Shown: positions 28,652-40,853, numbered from the stretch's first letter. The stretch is 64,000 bases of DNA from Rhodococcus coprophilus NBRC 100603 (GCF_001895045.1 NZ_BDAM01000011.1:186001-250000); one strand, 5' to 3'. Program-made: numbers and translations. The notes: generated by a model not told the origin, from the sequence alone.

Positions 28652-29985
28652 GCGGCACGGTGCGGGTGGCACGCGGAACCGTTCTCGGTGCGGGCGCATG
28701 CGTGGTGGCCCTTGCGCTGTCGGGCTGTAGCGGGCTCTCCGGTGTTCCGCTGCCCGGTGGAGCGGATATCGGTAGTTCGCCGATTCGCGTCGGCATCCAG
28801 TTCGACGACGTCCTCGACCTGGTCCCACAGTCGACGGTGAAGGTCGACGGCGTTCCGGTGGGACGCGTGGAGTCGATCGGCGTCGCCCCGAACGACGGCT
28901 GGACCGCGGACGTGGAGATCGTGCTCGATTCTGCGGTCGACCTGCCCGCCAACTCGATCGCCTCGGTCGAGCAGTCCAGTCTGCTCGGGGAGAAGTTCGT
29001 CCAGCTCACCCCGCCCGAGGGTGAGCCCCCGGTGGGCAGGCTCTCCGACGGCGACGTCATTCCGCTCGATCGCACCCGGCACGCCACCGAGATCGAACCC
29101 GTCCTCGGCGCACTGTCGCTGTTGCTCAACGGTGGTGGCGTCGGGCAGATCGCGCCGGTGGTCAAAGAACTGTCGAGCGCGTTCGACGGCCGGGAGGGCA
29201 CGACCCGTAGCTTGCTCGAACAAGCAGAAACCCTGATCACCGGGCTCGACAAGCAACGCAACGACATCACGCGCGCGCTCGACGGACTCGACGCGCTCAC
29301 CGTGCGGGTCGCCGAACAGAACGACAAGATCGCCGCGGTACTCGACGAGTTGCCCGTGGCCACGGAAGTGCTCGAACAGCAGCGCCCGCAGCTGACCGCA
29401 CTGCTCGCCCAGCTCGACCGGCTCGGTGTCGCCGGTATCGACGTCCTCGAACAGTCGAAGGAAGACCTCATCGCGGATCTGCTCGCACTTCGTCCGACCC
29501 TGCAGCAACTCGCCGCGTCGGGAGACGACCTCGTCGAGGCATTGCCGTTCATTCCGACCGTGCCGTTCCCGGACGGTGTGGAGAAGGTCGCGCTCGGTAG
29601 TTCGGTCAACCTGTTCCTCGTCGTGGATCTGCAGATCGGCGATGCGCTCGCTGCGCTCGGCGTCGGGCAGGGCGAGCCGGAGTACCGGCAGCCCCGGTTC
29701 GGCAATCCGAAGCCGGTGATCGATCCGTCGAACCCGTACTACAACGGCAACGGCCCCGCCGTCGGCTGGCCCACAGTGTCGTTGGTTCCCCCGCTGCCCC
29801 TGCCGACACTGTCCGGGCTTCCGTTGCCGGAGGGGGTGGCGCTGCCGGAAGGCATCCGCATCCCCGGCCTCGGTGAAGCCTCCACAGGCGCCGGGGGCGG
29901 TCCCGGTACCGACGGCGCGGCACCCGCGCCCTCGAACCCGCTGGAGGGCTTGTTGAACGGTCTCGGATTCGGGGGTGGACAGTGA
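28648..29985 (+). CDS. Mce family lipoprotein E (LprN-like)
   Basis: A 445-residue Mce subunit made as a lipoprotein: the lipobox LALSGC places the acylated Cys at residue 27. The MCE domain follows ([27 protein letters not shown]). The C-terminal 110 residues are Pro/Gly-rich ([17 protein letters not shown]). E is the usual lipoprotein position in mce operons. ATGA overlap with D. Confidence 0.93.
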   Translation: MSGTVRVARGTVLGAGACVVALALSGCSGLSGVPLPGGADIGSSPIRVGIQFDDVLDLVPQSTVKVDGVPVGRVESIGVAPNDGWTADVEIVLDSAVDLPANSIASVEQSSLLGEKFVQLTPPEGEPPVGRLSDGDVIPLDRTRHATEIEPVLGALSLLLNGGGVGQIAPVVKELSSAFDGREGTTRSLLEQAETLITGLDKQRNDITRALDGLDALTVRVAEQNDKIAAVLDELPVATEVLEQQRPQLTALLAQLDRLGVAGIDVLEQSKEDLIADLLALRPTLQQLAASGDDLVEALPFIPTVPFPDGVEKVALGSSVNLFLVVDLQIGDALAALGVGQGEPEYRQPRFGNPKPVIDPSNPYYNGNGPAVGWPTVSLVPPLPLPTLSGLPLPEGVALPEGIRIPGLGEASTGAGGGPGTDGAAPAPSNPLEGLLNGLGFGGGQ

Positions 29986-31229
29986 GATCACGTCTCGTTC
30001 GGTTCCAGCTGGTCGCGTTCGTGGTGATCGCCGTCCTCGGCGTCCTGTACGTGGGTGCTCGTTACGTGCGGCTCGACAACCTGATGGGGTTCGGGCAGTA
30101 CACGGTCAACGCCCGCTTCCCGGATTCGGGAGGCGTCTTCGAGAACGCCGAGGTGACCTACCTCGGTGTGCCCGTGGGCCGGGTGGGCCCGCTGACCCTC
30201 ACGGAGGACGGCATCGACGTCGAGCTCCGGCTCGACAACGGCGGACCGTCCATCCCGGCGGCCACCCGCGCCGTCGTGGTGAACCGGTCGGCGATCGGTG
30301 AGCAGTACGTCGATCTCCAGCCCACGAGCGCCGACGGTCCGTATCTCGTCGAAGGCTCGGTCGTAGAGGCCACTTCCGACGACCTGCCGACCCCGGTCGA
30401 GGAACTGCTCGTGAGCGCGAGCGACCTCGTGAACTCGGTTCCTCTGGAGCCGCTGCGCACGGTGGTCACCGAGCTCGGGGCCGCGCTCGACGGGCGTGGA
30501 GGCGACCTCCAACTGCTCGTCGACTCGCTCGCGGGTATCAGCGAGTCGGGCGTGCAGTACCTGCCTCAGACCCTCACCCTGATCCGTGACAGCCAGACTG
30601 TGCTCGACACCCAGTCCGAGCAGTCGTCGTCGATCCGGCAGTTCAGTTCCGACCTGGAACTCGTCACGGCGCAGTTGCGGGACAGCGATCCGGACATCCG
30701 CCGGCTGATCGACACCGGAACCGATGCGAGCGACCAACTGTCGCAGCTCATTTCCGGTTCGGGGCCCGGCCTCACCGCGAATCTCACCAATCTCGCGGCG
30801 CTCGGGGAAACGCTTGCGCCGCAGGCGATCGCGCTGCAACCGATCCTCGCTTTCCTGCCTGCGATCGCGGGCAGCGCGGGTACGGTCGCGCCCGGTGACG
30901 GCACGGTCAGGCAGGGCATCGTCCTGGAGACCAACAACCCGCCGTCGTGCACCATCGGGTACGAGGGAACGCAGGAGATCCTCGACAGGATGCGCGCGGA
31001 GAATCCGAACTTCGACGACACCCAGCAGGATTTCCCGCTCAACACGAACGCGTCGTGCGAGGTGCCGCAGGGGAGCGTCACCGGCGTGCGCAGCGCCAAC
31101 CGGATCGTCTTCGCCGATCCGGCGACCATCCAGCCGTGGGACTTCACCCCGAAGAAGGACCCCGATCGTCTCGACCTGAACCCGGTGGCGACGCAACTGG
31201 CGCCGTTGCTCGGGGTCACCCCCAAGTGA
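29982..31229 (+). CDS. Mce family protein F
   Basis: A 415-residue last Mce subunit with an N-terminal helix, an MCE domain (AEVTYLGVPVGRVGPLTLTE, AIGEQYVDL) and a helical region ending in WDFTPKKDPDRL. The GTG start overlaps the E stop. With A-E it completes a full six-member set. Confidence 0.92.
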   Translation: MRSRLVRFQLVAFVVIAVLGVLYVGARYVRLDNLMGFGQYTVNARFPDSGGVFENAEVTYLGVPVGRVGPLTLTEDGIDVELRLDNGGPSIPAATRAVVVNRSAIGEQYVDLQPTSADGPYLVEGSVVEATSDDLPTPVEELLVSASDLVNSVPLEPLRTVVTELGAALDGRGGDLQLLVDSLAGISESGVQYLPQTLTLIRDSQTVLDTQSEQSSSIRQFSSDLELVTAQLRDSDPDIRRLIDTGTDASDQLSQLISGSGPGLTANLTNLAALGETLAPQAIALQPILAFLPAIAGSAGTVAPGDGTVRQGIVLETNNPPSCTIGYEGTQEILDRMRAENPNFDDTQQDFPLNTNASCEVPQGSVTGVRSANRIVFADPATIQPWDFTPKKDPDRLDLNPVATQLAPLLGVTPK

Positions 31230-31249
31230 GCAGTGAGTAGGTTGTTGGA

Positions 31250-31936
31250 GTGAGTGCATCAGGATCCTCCGTCGTCGCACCCGACGAAGCCACTACGTCC
31301 CCGGAGATGCATCGGCACCGGAAGGGCCGTGGCCGGCCGCGCAGGGCTGCTACGGCAATCACCGGACTGCTGGCCGCCGTCACTCTCGGTGCCGCGGTGT
31401 GGTTCGGATTCGGCTGGGGTAAGGCCCTGTTCGTGGATCGACCGGTGGCCGATGCGCGCGACGCCGCCCTCTCGGGTGCCTTCCAGGCCGCGATCAATCT
31501 CAACAGTGTCGATGCCGAGAACGTCGACGCGTCGATCGAGAACATGCGATCGTCGATCACCGGTGAGGCGCTCGAGAACGATCTGGCGGCGACCGAGCAG
31601 CAGATCCGCGATCAGGTCGCCCAGACCGGAACGAGCATGGCGGGTGAAGTGCTGTTCGGAACTCTCACCGAACTCAACACCGACGACGAGGTGGCGAAGG
31701 CTCTGGTGGTCCTTGCGGTACGCACCACCACCCCGGAGAACTTCGTGACCAACAAGGTATCGGTGAACGTCTCCCTCCGGGAGGTAGACGGCGTGTGGAG
31801 GGCCGAGACGATCGAGCCGCTCGGCTCCGTGCAGATGGAGGCGGGACCCGCTCCGGGTGCTGTGCCTCCGGAAGCCGCTCCCGCTGCGCCCGCGCCTGCC
31901 GAGGCGCCGGCCCCGGAAGAACCTCAGGGACCGTGA
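31250..31936 (+). CDS. Mce-associated membrane protein 1
   Basis: A 228-residue protein: a basic cytoplasmic N-terminus (about 30 residues), one helix (AITGLLAAVTLGAAVWFGFG), an exported alpha+beta domain of the Mam/SnoaL-like type and a Pro/Ala tail. It starts 20 bases after mceF. Such proteins stabilise Mce complexes. This specific role is inferred from position. Confidence 0.82.
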   Translation: MSASGSSVVAPDEATTSPEMHRHRKGRGRPRRAATAITGLLAAVTLGAAVWFGFGWGKALFVDRPVADARDAALSGAFQAAINLNSVDAENVDASIENMRSSITGEALENDLAATEQQIRDQVAQTGTSMAGEVLFGTLTELNTDDEVAKALVVLAVRTTTPENFVTNKVSVNVSLREVDGVWRAETIEPLGSVQMEAGPAPGAVPPEAAPAAPAPAEAPAPEEPQGP

Positions 31937-31991
31937 GACTTGCCCCGCGTGCGGGCGTGAGTCTGCTCGAACCGATGAAGGAGTGTGTGTA

Positions 31992-32882
31992 GTGCCACCG
32001 CAGCGACGGAAGTCCGGACCGGGCGGACCGCCGCGTCGGCGCCCGAAGATCGCAGGGTCGACGCGTGCCCGGTCGTCGGATCCTTCGAACGCCGATCCCG
32101 CAGCCGAGACGACTCCAGTCGAGAGCCCTGCCGTCGAGAGCCCTGCCGTCGAGACGTCCGCGGCCGAGACACCCGCATCCGAGACACCCGCCACGGACAC
32201 TCCTCGGGCGGACACTCCGCGCACGGAGACAACGGCTACGCCCCACGCCGACGACGGCGACGCCGACGACGGTGACCACGGCGACCGCGACCCCGACCAG
32301 GCTGCAGCGGTCTCCGCGACGAAGTCCGACGAGACGACGCCCGTCGCGCGCGTCTCTGCCACTGCGTCGCCGGCCGCGCCGGGGCGAGCCGGAACCCGGA
32401 GCATGCGCGCGCCCCTGGTGCTCGGTGCGGTTGCCGTGGCACTCGCCGTGGTGGCCGTCGTTGCCGCCTTCCGCCCGGGGACGAGCGTGTCCAACGAGGC
32501 ATGGGTCGATGCTCCCGCCACGCGTGAGGTCACCGATGCTGCCAAGCAGGCCATCGAAGCCATGCACGGCTACGACTACGAGACGATCGACGAAGATTTC
32601 GCGGAGATCCGCAGTCTGCTCACCCCCGAGCGACTCGAGGAATTCGACGCGACGGCGGAGGTGACCAAACAGGCCGCGATCCAGACGCACACCGTGACCG
32701 AGGTGAACGTCCTGCACATCGGTGCGTCGGTTCTCGACGAGACGCAGGCGGAGGTCGCCGCGTACATCAACGTGAGCGCGACCGGCGACGGCATCGCCCA
32801 GGGCAGCGCCCAGGCGCCTGTGCTCGTGCGGATGGAGAAGGTCGACGGCAAGTGGCTGGTGTCCGAGATCCGGGACAGGTGA
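31992..32882 (+). CDS. Mce-associated membrane protein 2 with long acidic cytoplasmic arm
   Basis: A 296-residue protein. The first 140 residues are low-complexity, basic at first and then Thr/Pro/Glu-rich with short repeats (VESPAVESPAVETS, then SETPATDTP). One helix (VLGAVAVALAVVAVVAAF) leads to a Mam-type exported domain ending in VRMEKVDGKWLVSEIRDR. The GTG at 31992 follows GAAGGAG. It is the probable last gene of the mce operon. Confidence 0.82.
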   Translation: MPPQRRKSGPGGPPRRRPKIAGSTRARSSDPSNADPAAETTPVESPAVESPAVETSAAETPASETPATDTPRADTPRTETTATPHADDGDADDGDHGDRDPDQAAAVSATKSDETTPVARVSATASPAAPGRAGTRSMRAPLVLGAVAVALAVVAVVAAFRPGTSVSNEAWVDAPATREVTDAAKQAIEAMHGYDYETIDEDFAEIRSLLTPERLEEFDATAEVTKQAAIQTHTVTEVNVLHIGASVLDETQAEVAAYINVSATGDGIAQGSAQAPVLVRMEKVDGKWLVSEIRDR

Positions 32883-32896
32883 CCGACGGGACGGGG

Positions 32897-32914
32897 TCCG
32901 CGCAGATTCGCGGA
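32897..32914 (+). terminator. weak hairpin after the mce operon
   Basis: TCCGCG-CAGATT-CGCGGA followed by TCTTGATCCT, 14 bases after the last mce-associated gene. The stem is short, so it may be only a partial terminator. Confidence 0.35.
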
Positions 32915-33026
32915 TCTTGATCCTCCGCAAGGCTTGACGCAGCGGGCGCGAACGGTCACTCTATCGGTACGCCTGTGCGGTTCGTTCCTTCCCGCGCCGC
33001 TTGCCAGGTTTCTTTGAGGCACCCCT

Positions 33027-33056
33027 GTGGACATCTGCGTTTGCTTGGTGTAGGCT
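33027..33056 (+). promoter_or_regulatory. candidate rpoB promoter
   Basis: GTGGAC (33027-33032) and TAGGCT (33051-33056) with an 18-bp spacer, giving an untranslated leader of about 190 nt before rpoB. The 370 bp between the mce operon and rpoB contain no gene that I can recognise. Confidence 0.4.
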
Positions 33057-33252
33057 CGTTCTTTGCGCTGGCTGCCTCCTGTCCACTCCTCGATCGTCGA
33101 GACGGATTTCGCCCCGAGGGTGAGATCCTCCCGGTTGTTCGGTGAGTATTCAATCGGGTTGCGACCAGCGAAAACGCCCCACATGAAGAAGCAGGTACAG
33201 CGGCGGTCGCACCGGTTGGAGCGTCCCGCGTGAGGTGCTGGAAGGACGCATC

Positions 33253-36200
33253 TTGGCAGTCTCTAGCCAGACCAAGGCAGTAGCCGGAATCCCCGGAGCC
33301 CCGAAGAGGGTCTCGTTCGCGAAAATTCGCGAGCCTCTCGAAGTCCCAGGGCTCCTCGACATACAGACGGATTCCTTCGAATGGTTGATCGGCTCCGAGC
33401 GCTGGCGCGCGAAGGCTGCCGAACGACAAGACGGCCATCTCGTCGGCGGTCTCGAAGAGATCCTCCACGAACTCTCGCCCATCGAGGACTTCTCGGGCTC
33501 GATGTCCCTCTCCTTCTCCGACCCGCGCTTCGACGAGGTCAAGGCCTCCGTCGAGGAGTGCAAGGACAAGGACATGACGTACGCGGCTCCGCTGTTCGTC
33601 ACCGCGGAGTTCATCAACAACAACACCGGCGAGATCAAGAGCCAGACGGTCTTCATGGGCGATTTCCCGATGATGACCGACAAGGGCACGTTCGTCATCA
33701 ACGGCACTGAGCGCGTCGTCGTCTCGCAGCTCGTGCGTTCTCCGGGCGTGTACTTCGACAAGTCCGTCGACAAGAGCACCGAGAAGGACCTGCACAGCGT
33801 CAAGGTCATCCCCGGTCGCGGCGCCTGGCTCGAATTCGACGTCGACAAGCGCGACACCGTCGGTGTGCGCATCGACCGCAAGCGTCGTCAGCCCGTCACA
33901 GTGCTGCTCAAGGCGCTCGGCTGGTCCACCGAGCAGATCGTGGAGCGTTTCGGGTTCTCCGAGATCATGATGTCCACGCTCGAGAAGGACAACACGGCCG
34001 GCACCGACGAGGCGCTGCTCGACATCTACCGAAAGCTCCGCCCGGGTGAGCCGCCGACCAAGGAGAGCGCGCAGACCCTGCTGGAAAACCTCTTCTTCAA
34101 GGACAAGCGCTACGACCTCGCCCGCGTGGGTCGTTACAAGATCAACAAGAAGCTCGGCCTGAACTCGGGTCAGCCGATCGAGGCGTCCACCCTCACCGAG
34201 GAAGACATCGTCGCCACGATCGAGTACCTCGTGCGTCTGCACGCCGGCGAGAACAAGATGACCGTTCCCGGTGGCGTCGAGGTTCCCGTCGAGGTCGACG
34301 ACATCGACCACTTCGGCAACCGTCGTCTGCGCACCGTGGGTGAGCTCATCCAGAACCAGATCCGCGTCGGCCTGTCCCGCATGGAGCGTGTGGTTCGCGA
34401 GCGGATGACCACTCAGGACGTCGAGGCGATCACGCCGCAGTCGCTGATCAACATCCGTCCTGTCGTGGCCGCGATCAAGGAGTTCTTCGGAACCTCCCAG
34501 CTGTCGCAGTTCATGGACCAGAACAACCCGCTGTCGGGCCTGACGCACAAGCGTCGTCTGTCCGCGCTCGGCCCGGGTGGTCTGTCGCGTGAGCGCGCCG
34601 GCCTCGAGGTCCGCGACGTCCACCCGTCGCACTACGGCCGCATGTGCCCCATCGAGACCCCTGAGGGCCCGAACATCGGCCTGATCGGTTCGCTGTCGGT
34701 GTACGCACGGGTCAATCCGTTCGGCTTCATCGAGACCCCGTACCGCAAGGTCGAGGGCGGCGTGGTCACCGACGAGGTCGCCTACCTCACGGCCGACGAA
34801 GAGGACCGCTACCTCATCGCGCAGGCGAACTCGCCGATCGCCGCGGACGGAACGTTCGCTGAAGATCGCGTGCTCGTCCGTAAGAAGGGCGCGGAGATCG
34901 AGTACGTCTCGGCCGACACCGTCGAGTACATGGACGTCTCGCCTCGCCAGATGGTCTCCGTCGCTACCGCGATGATTCCGTTCCTCGAGCACGACGACGC
35001 CAACCGTGCACTCATGGGCGCGAACATGCAGCGTCAGGCTGTCCCGCTCGTGCGCAGCGAGTCTCCGATCGTCGGCACCGGCATGGAACTCCGTGCCGCT
35101 GTGGACGCCGGCGACGTCATCGTCACCGAGAAGAGCGGTGTGGTGGAGGAGGTCTCGGCCGACTTCATCACCGTGATGGCCGACGACGGCAACCGCCGGA
35201 CGTACCGCCTGCGCAAGTTCGATCGCTCCAACCAGGGCACCTGCTCCAACCAGCGTCCGATCGTGGACGAGGGTCAGCGCGTGGAGTCCGGCCAGGTCCT
35301 CGCCGACGGCCCCTGCACCCAGAACGGTGAGATGGCGCTCGGCAAGAACCTGCTCGTGGCGATCATGCCGTGGGAAGGCCACAACTACGAGGACGCGATC
35401 ATCCTGTCGCAGCGCCTCGTGGAGGAGGACGTGCTCACCTCGATCCACATCGAGGAGCACGAGATCGACGCCCGCGACACCAAGCTCGGTGCCGAGGAGA
35501 TCACCCGGGACATCCCGAACGTCTCCGACGAGGTCCTCGCGGATCTCGACGAGCGCGGCATCGTCCGCATCGGTGCCGAGGTCCGCGACGGCGACATCCT
35601 CGTCGGCAAGGTCACGCCGAAGGGCGAGACCGAGCTGACCCCCGAGGAGCGCCTGCTCCGCGCGATCTTCGGTGAGAAGGCGCGCGAGGTTCGCGACACG
35701 TCGCTCAAGGTTCCGCACGGTGAGACCGGCAAGGTCATCGGCGTCCGCGTGTTCTCGCGCGAGGACGACGACGATCTGCCCCCCGGTGTCAACGAGCTCG
35801 TCCGCGTGTACGTGGCACAGAAGCGCAAGATTCAGGACGGCGACAAGCTCGCCGGCCGCCACGGCAACAAGGGCGTCATCGGCAAGATCCTTCCGCAGGA
35901 AGACATGCCTTTCCTGTCGGACGGCACGCCGGTCGACATCATCCTCAACACGCACGGTGTTCCGCGTCGTATGAACATCGGCCAGATCCTCGAGACGCAT
36001 CTCGGCTGGATCGGCAAGGCGGGCTGGAACATCCAGATCGCCGACGACGGCAGCCGCCCCGAGTGGGCAGAGAACCTCGCCGAGGAGATGGTGTCGGCAG
36101 ATCCCGACACCAACATCGCCACCCCGGTGTTCGACGGTGCCCGTGAAGAGGAACTGACCGGTCTGCTCTCGTCGACGCTGCCCAACCGTGACGGCGAAGT

Positions 36201-36741
36201 CATGGTCGGGCCCGACGGCAAGGCGACCTTGTTCGACGGACGTTCCGGCGAGCCGTTCCCGTACCCCGTGTCGGTCGGCTACATGTACATCATCAAGCTG
36301 CACCACTTGGTCGACGACAAGATCCACGCTCGTTCGACCGGTCCGTACTCGATGATCACCCAGCAGCCGCTCGGCGGTAAGGCCCAGTTCGGTGGCCAGC
36401 GCTTCGGTGAGATGGAGTGCTGGGCCATGCAGGCCTACGGTGCCGCGTACACGCTCCAGGAACTCCTCACCATCAAGTCCGACGACGTCGTGGGCCGCGT
36501 GAAGGTCTACGAGGCGATCGTCAAGGGCGAGAACATCCCGGAGCCGGGTATCCCGGAGTCCTTCAAGGTGCTCCTCAAGGAACTCCAGTCGCTGTGCCTG
36601 AACGTCGAGGTGCTCTCCAGCGACGGCGCGGCCATCACGATGGCCGACGGCGACGACGAGGATCTCGAACGGGCTGCCGCCAACCTGGGCATCAACCTTT
36701 CCCGCAACGAGTCGGCCACCGTCGACGACCTCGCGAACTAG
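33253..36741 (+). CDS. rpoB: DNA-directed RNA polymerase subunit beta
   Basis: A 1162-residue beta subunit, close to mycobacterial RpoB throughout. The rifampicin pocket [20 protein letters not shown] is unaltered at the usual resistance sites (the Asp of FMDQNN, the His of THKRR, the Ser of RRLSALG). The C-terminal [11 protein letters not shown]-equivalent and [20 protein letters not shown] motifs are present. I prefer the TTG at 33253 because GGAAGGA is six bases upstream. A GTG at 33235 (LEGRI) is an alternative. It is co-transcribed with rpoC. Confidence 0.97.
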   Translation: MAVSSQTKAVAGIPGAPKRVSFAKIREPLEVPGLLDIQTDSFEWLIGSERWRAKAAERQDGHLVGGLEEILHELSPIEDFSGSMSLSFSDPRFDEVKASVEECKDKDMTYAAPLFVTAEFINNNTGEIKSQTVFMGDFPMMTDKGTFVINGTERVVVSQLVRSPGVYFDKSVDKSTEKDLHSVKVIPGRGAWLEFDVDKRDTVGVRIDRKRRQPVTVLLKALGWSTEQIVERFGFSEIMMSTLEKDNTAGTDEALLDIYRKLRPGEPPTKESAQTLLENLFFKDKRYDLARVGRYKINKKLGLNSGQPIEASTLTEEDIVATIEYLVRLHAGENKMTVPGGVEVPVEVDDIDHFGNRRLRTVGELIQNQIRVGLSRMERVVRERMTTQDVEAITPQSLINIRPVVAAIKEFFGTSQLSQFMDQNNPLSGLTHKRRLSALGPGGLSRERAGLEVRDVHPSHYGRMCPIETPEGPNIGLIGSLSVYARVNPFGFIETPYRKVEGGVVTDEVAYLTADEEDRYLIAQANSPIAADGTFAEDRVLVRKKGAEIEYVSADTVEYMDVSPRQMVSVATAMIPFLEHDDANRALMGANMQRQAVPLVRSESPIVGTGMELRAAVDAGDVIVTEKSGVVEEVSADFITVMADDGNRRTYRLRKFDRSNQGTCSNQRPIVDEGQRVESGQVLADGPCTQNGEMALGKNLLVAIMPWEGHNYEDAIILSQRLVEEDVLTSIHIEEHEIDARDTKLGAEEITRDIPNVSDEVLADLDERGIVRIGAEVRDGDILVGKVTPKGETELTPEERLLRAIFGEKAREVRDTSLKVPHGETGKVIGVRVFSREDDDDLPPGVNELVRVYVAQKRKIQDGDKLAGRHGNKGVIGKILPQEDMPFLSDGTPVDIILNTHGVPRRMNIGQILETHLGWIGKAGWNIQIADDGSRPEWAENLAEEMVSADPDTNIATPVFDGAREEELTGLLSSTLPNRDGEVMVGPDGKATLFDGRSGEPFPYPVSVGYMYIIKLHHLVDDKIHARSTGPYSMITQQPLGGKAQFGGQRFGEMECWAMQAYGAAYTLQELLTIKSDDVVGRVKVYEAIVKGENIPEPGIPESFKVLLKELQSLCLNVEVLSSDGAAITMADGDDEDLERAAANLGINLSRNESATVDDLAN

Positions 36742-36749
36742 GAGCCGAG

Positions 36750-36796
36750 CCGATGCGGTACGCCACCGAGTAGAACCGGGACGCGTACCGCATCGG
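36750..36796 (+). promoter_or_regulatory. long hairpin in the rpoB-rpoC gap, with a six-codon frame
   Basis: CCGATGCGGTACGC (36750-36763) is perfectly complementary to 36783-36796 with a 19-base loop and no T-tract. The hairpin contains ATG-CGG-TAC-GCC-ACC-GAG-TAG at 36755-36775. It might be an mRNA processing or transcription-control element. Its role is unknown. Confidence 0.5.
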
Positions 36797-36857
36797 GCCC
36801 CGGCAGCGATAGCGACAACTAGCAGCAACAAAGCCCGCACAGGGGAAAGGAAGTTAC

Positions 36858-39800
36858 GTGCTCGACGTCAACTTCTTCGATGAACTCCGGATCGGCCTGG
36901 CCACCGCCGAGGACATCCGTAACTGGTCGTACGGCGAGGTCAAGAAGCCTGAGACCATCAACTACCGCACGCTCAAGCCCGAGAAGGACGGCCTCTTCTG
37001 CGAGAAGATCTTCGGCCCCACCCGGGACTGGGAGTGCTACTGCGGTAAGTACAAGCGCGTCCGCTTCAAGGGCATCATCTGCGAGCGCTGCGGCGTCGAG
37101 GTGACTCGCGCCAAGGTGCGGCGTGAGCGGATGGGCCACATCGAACTGGCCGCGCCCGTCACCCACATCTGGTACTTCAAGGGTGTGCCGAGCCGTCTCG
37201 GCTACTTGCTCGACCTCGCTCCGAAGGATCTCGAAAAGATCATCTACTTCGCTGCGTACGTCATCACCGCAGTCGACGACGACCTGCGTCACAACGAACT
37301 CTCGACCCTCGAGGCCGAGATGGAGGTCGAGAAGAAGGCTGTCGCAGATCAGCGCGACGCCGACCTCGAGGCCCGTGCGCAGAAGCTCGAAGCAGACCTG
37401 GCCGAGCTCGAGGCCGAGGGTGCCAAGTCCGACGTCCGCCGCAAGGTCAAGGACGGCGGCGAGCGCGAGATGCGTCAGCTGCGCGACCGCTCGCAGCGCG
37501 AACTCGATCGCCTGGACGAGATCTGGAGCACCTTCACGAAGCTGAAGCCGAAGGATCTCATCGTCGACGAGATGCTCTACCGCGAGCTGCAGGACCGCTA
37601 CGGGGAGTACTTCACCGGTGCCATGGGCGCCGAGGCGATCCAGAAGCTCATCGAGAACTTCGACATCGATGCCGAGGCCGAGTCGCTGCGCGAGACCATC
37701 CGCAGCGGCAAGGGCCAGAAGAAGCTGCGCGCGCTCAAGCGACTCAAGGTCGTCGCGGCGTTCCAGCAGTCCGGCAACTCGCCCATGGGCATGGTGCTCG
37801 ACGCCGTTCCGGTGATCCCGCCGGAGCTTCGCCCGATGGTTCAGCTCGACGGCGGCCGTTTCGCGACGTCCGACCTCAACGATCTGTACCGCCGCGTGAT
37901 CAACCGCAACAACCGCCTCAAGCGACTGATCGATCTCGGTGCTCCCGAGATCATCGTCAACAACGAGAAGCGGATGCTGCAGGAGTCCGTCGACGCGTTG
38001 TTCGACAACGGTCGTCGTGGCCGGCCCGTCACGGGTCCGGGCAACCGCCCGCTCAAGTCGCTGTCCGATCTGCTCAAGGGCAAGCAGGGCCGCTTCCGTC
38101 AGAACCTGCTCGGTAAGCGCGTCGACTACTCGGGCCGTTCGGTCATCGTCGTCGGTCCTCAGCTCAAGCTGCACCAGTGCGGCCTGCCCAAGCTGATGGC
38201 GCTCGAGCTGTTCAAGCCGTTCGTCATGAAGCGTCTGGTGGATCTCAACCACGCGCAGAACATCAAGTCCGCCAAGCGGATGGTCGAGCGTCAGCGCGCT
38301 CAGGTGTGGGATGTCCTCGAAGAGGTCATCAGCGAGCATCCGGTTCTGCTGAACCGTGCTCCCACGCTGCACCGTCTGGGCATCCAGGCGTTCGAGCCGC
38401 AGCTCGTCGAGGGCAAGGCCATTCAGCTCCACCCGCTGGTGTGTGAGGCCTTCAACGCCGACTTCGACGGTGACCAGATGGCCGTGCACCTTCCGCTGTC
38501 CGCGGAGGCGCAGGCCGAGGCCCGCATCCTGATGCTGTCCTCGAACAACATCCTGTCGCCGGCTTCGGGTCGTCCGCTCGCCATGCCTCGTCTGGACATG
38601 GTGACCGGTCTGTACCACCTGACCCGTCTGCGTGAAGACGCTCCGGGTGCCTACCAGCCGGCCACCGGCGATCAGGCCGAGCAGGGCGTGTACTCGTCCC
38701 CGGCCGAAGCGCAGATGGCTGTCGACCGCGGCGTGCTCTCGGTTCAGGCTCCGATCAAGGTGCGGCTCACGCACCAGCGTCCGTCGCGTGAACTCGAGAA
38801 CGAGCTGTTCCCCGAGGGCTGGAAGTACGGCCAGGCGTGGACGGCGGAGACGACCCTCGGTCGTGTCCTGTTCAACGAGCTCCTGCCGGTCAACTACGGC
38901 TTCGTCAACGACATCATGCCGAAGAAGCGTCAGGCCGCGATCATCAACGATCTCGCCGAGCGCTACCCGATGATCGTCGTCGCGCAGACCGTCGACAAGC
39001 TCAAGGACGCCGGCTTCTACTGGGCCACTCGTTCGGGCGTGACCATCTCGATGGCGGACGTGCTCGTTCCGCCGGAGAAGAAGGACATCCTCGAGCGTTA
39101 CGAGGGCCAGGCCGACGCGATCCAGCGGCAGTACGACCGAGGAAAGCTCTCCGAGGACGAGCGTCGCGATTCGCTCGTCAAGCTGTGGCAGGAAGCGACC
39201 GAAGAGGTCGGTCAGGCCATGGAGGCGCACTACCCGGACGACAACCCGATCCCCACGATCGTCAAGTCGGGTGCTGCGGGCAACATGACCCAGATCCGCT
39301 CGCTGGCGGGTATGAAGGGCCTGGTGACAAACCCGAAGGGCGAGTTCATTCCTCGTCCGATCAAGTCCTCGTTCCGTGAGGGCCTGACCGTCGCCGAGTA
39401 CTTCATCAACACGCACGGCGCTCGTAAGGGTCTGGCCGATACCGCTCTGCGTACCGCCGACTCGGGTTACCTGACCCGTCGTCTGGTGGACGTGTCGCAG
39501 GACGTCATCGTGCGTGAGGTCGACTGCGGTACGCCGCGTGGCATCGAGATGATCATCGCCGAGCCCGAGCGTGACGCCGACGGCAACGAGACCGGCAAGC
39601 TGGTCCGCGACGCCCATATCGAGACGAGCACGTACGCCCGTACGCTCGCCACCGATGCGGTCGACAAGGACGGCAACGTCGTCGTCGAGCGTGGTTCCGA
39701 TCTCGGTGACCCCGCGATCGAGGCACTGCTCGAGGCCGGTATCCGCAAGGTGAAGGTCCGTTCGGTCCTGACCTGCGACACCGGAACCGGTGTGTGTGCC

Positions 39801-40829
39801 ACCTGCTACGGCCGCTCGATGGCGACCGGCAAGCTCGTCGACATCGGCGAAGCCGTCGGTATCGTCGCAGCACAGTCGATCGGTGAGCCCGGTACGCAGC
39901 TGACCATGCGTACCTTCCACCAGGGTGGTGTCGGTGAGGACATCACCGGCGGTCTGCCGCGTGTCCAGGAGCTGTTCGAGGCACGTGTGCCGAAGGGCAA
40001 GGCTCCGATCGCCGACGTGTCCGGCCGTATCCGCCTCGAGGACGACGATCGTTTCTACAAGATCACGATCATCCCCGACGACGGTGGCGAGGAGGTCGTG
40101 TACGACAAGCTGTCCAAGCGTCAGCGTCTGCACGTCATCCGCAAGGCCAACGGCACCGAAGGTGTCCTCGCCGACGGTGACCACGTGGAAGTCGGTCAGC
40201 AGCTTCTCGAAGGTGCTGCCGATCCGCACGAGGTGCTGCGCGTGATGGGTCCCCGTCAGGTCCAGGTCCACCTGGTCCACGAGGTCCAGGAGGTGTACCG
40301 GAGCCAGGGTGTGTCGATCCACGACAAGCACATCGAGGTCATCGTGCGCCAGATGCTGCGTCGCGTGACGATCATCGACTCGGGTGCGACGGAGTTCCTG
40401 CCCGGTTCGCTCGTCGAGCGGAGCGAGTTCGAGGCTGCCAACCGTCGTGTGGTCCAGGAAGGCGGCGAGCCGGCTGCCGGACGTCCGGTCCTCATGGGCA
40501 TCACGAAGGCCTCGCTTGCGACCGATTCGTGGTTGTCGGCAGCGTCGTTCCAGGAGACCACTCGTGTGCTCACCGACGCGGCCATCAACTGCCGCTCGGA
40601 CAAGCTGATCGGTCTCAAGGAGAACGTGATCATCGGCAAGCTGATCCCTGCCGGTACCGGCATCAACAAGTACCGGAACATCCAGGTTCAGCCCACCGAG
40701 GAAGCACGTGCTGCCGCCTACGCGATCCCGGCGTACGACGACCAGTACTACTCTCCGGACGGCTTCGGCCAGAACACCGGTGCCGCGGTTCCGCTGGACG
40801 ACTACGGTTACTCCAACGATTACCGGTAG
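36858..40829 (+). CDS. rpoC: DNA-directed RNA polymerase subunit beta'
   Basis: A 1323-residue beta' subunit. The N-terminal zinc site [20 protein letters not shown], the catalytic NADFDGDQM with its three Asp residues, and the C-terminal trigger-loop and zinc ([16 protein letters not shown]) regions are intact. A coiled acidic insertion near residues 140-230 is typical of actinobacteria. The GTG at 36858 has GGGGAAAGGAAG upstream. Confidence 0.97.
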   Translation: MLDVNFFDELRIGLATAEDIRNWSYGEVKKPETINYRTLKPEKDGLFCEKIFGPTRDWECYCGKYKRVRFKGIICERCGVEVTRAKVRRERMGHIELAAPVTHIWYFKGVPSRLGYLLDLAPKDLEKIIYFAAYVITAVDDDLRHNELSTLEAEMEVEKKAVADQRDADLEARAQKLEADLAELEAEGAKSDVRRKVKDGGEREMRQLRDRSQRELDRLDEIWSTFTKLKPKDLIVDEMLYRELQDRYGEYFTGAMGAEAIQKLIENFDIDAEAESLRETIRSGKGQKKLRALKRLKVVAAFQQSGNSPMGMVLDAVPVIPPELRPMVQLDGGRFATSDLNDLYRRVINRNNRLKRLIDLGAPEIIVNNEKRMLQESVDALFDNGRRGRPVTGPGNRPLKSLSDLLKGKQGRFRQNLLGKRVDYSGRSVIVVGPQLKLHQCGLPKLMALELFKPFVMKRLVDLNHAQNIKSAKRMVERQRAQVWDVLEEVISEHPVLLNRAPTLHRLGIQAFEPQLVEGKAIQLHPLVCEAFNADFDGDQMAVHLPLSAEAQAEARILMLSSNNILSPASGRPLAMPRLDMVTGLYHLTRLREDAPGAYQPATGDQAEQGVYSSPAEAQMAVDRGVLSVQAPIKVRLTHQRPSRELENELFPEGWKYGQAWTAETTLGRVLFNELLPVNYGFVNDIMPKKRQAAIINDLAERYPMIVVAQTVDKLKDAGFYWATRSGVTISMADVLVPPEKKDILERYEGQADAIQRQYDRGKLSEDERRDSLVKLWQEATEEVGQAMEAHYPDDNPIPTIVKSGAAGNMTQIRSLAGMKGLVTNPKGEFIPRPIKSSFREGLTVAEYFINTHGARKGLADTALRTADSGYLTRRLVDVSQDVIVREVDCGTPRGIEMIIAEPERDADGNETGKLVRDAHIETSTYARTLATDAVDKDGNVVVERGSDLGDPAIEALLEAGIRKVKVRSVLTCDTGTGVCATCYGRSMATGKLVDIGEAVGIVAAQSIGEPGTQLTMRTFHQGGVGEDITGGLPRVQELFEARVPKGKAPIADVSGRIRLEDDDRFYKITIIPDDGGEEVVYDKLSKRQRLHVIRKANGTEGVLADGDHVEVGQQLLEGAADPHEVLRVMGPRQVQVHLVHEVQEVYRSQGVSIHDKHIEVIVRQMLRRVTIIDSGATEFLPGSLVERSEFEAANRRVVQEGGEPAAGRPVLMGITKASLATDSWLSAASFQETTRVLTDAAINCRSDKLIGLKENVIIGKLIPAGTGINKYRNIQVQPTEEARAAAYAIPAYDDQYYSPDGFGQNTGAAVPLDDYGYSNDYR

Positions 40830-40853
40830 TCCGGTGTCCTAGGACAGCACGAC

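Noticed and set aside
34441-34620. Rifampicin-resistance substitution in rpoB
   Set aside because: The Asp, His and Ser residues usually altered in resistant strains are unchanged.
32956-36840. A 1294-codon open frame on the minus strand opposite rpoB
   Set aside because: It is antisense to an unmistakable rpoB. Long antisense frames arise from the strong G/C third-position bias, and the product has no family resemblance.
36819-40331. A 1170-codon open frame on the minus strand opposite rpoC
   Set aside because: It is the same codon-bias shadow as over rpoB, with no start context and no recognisable domain.
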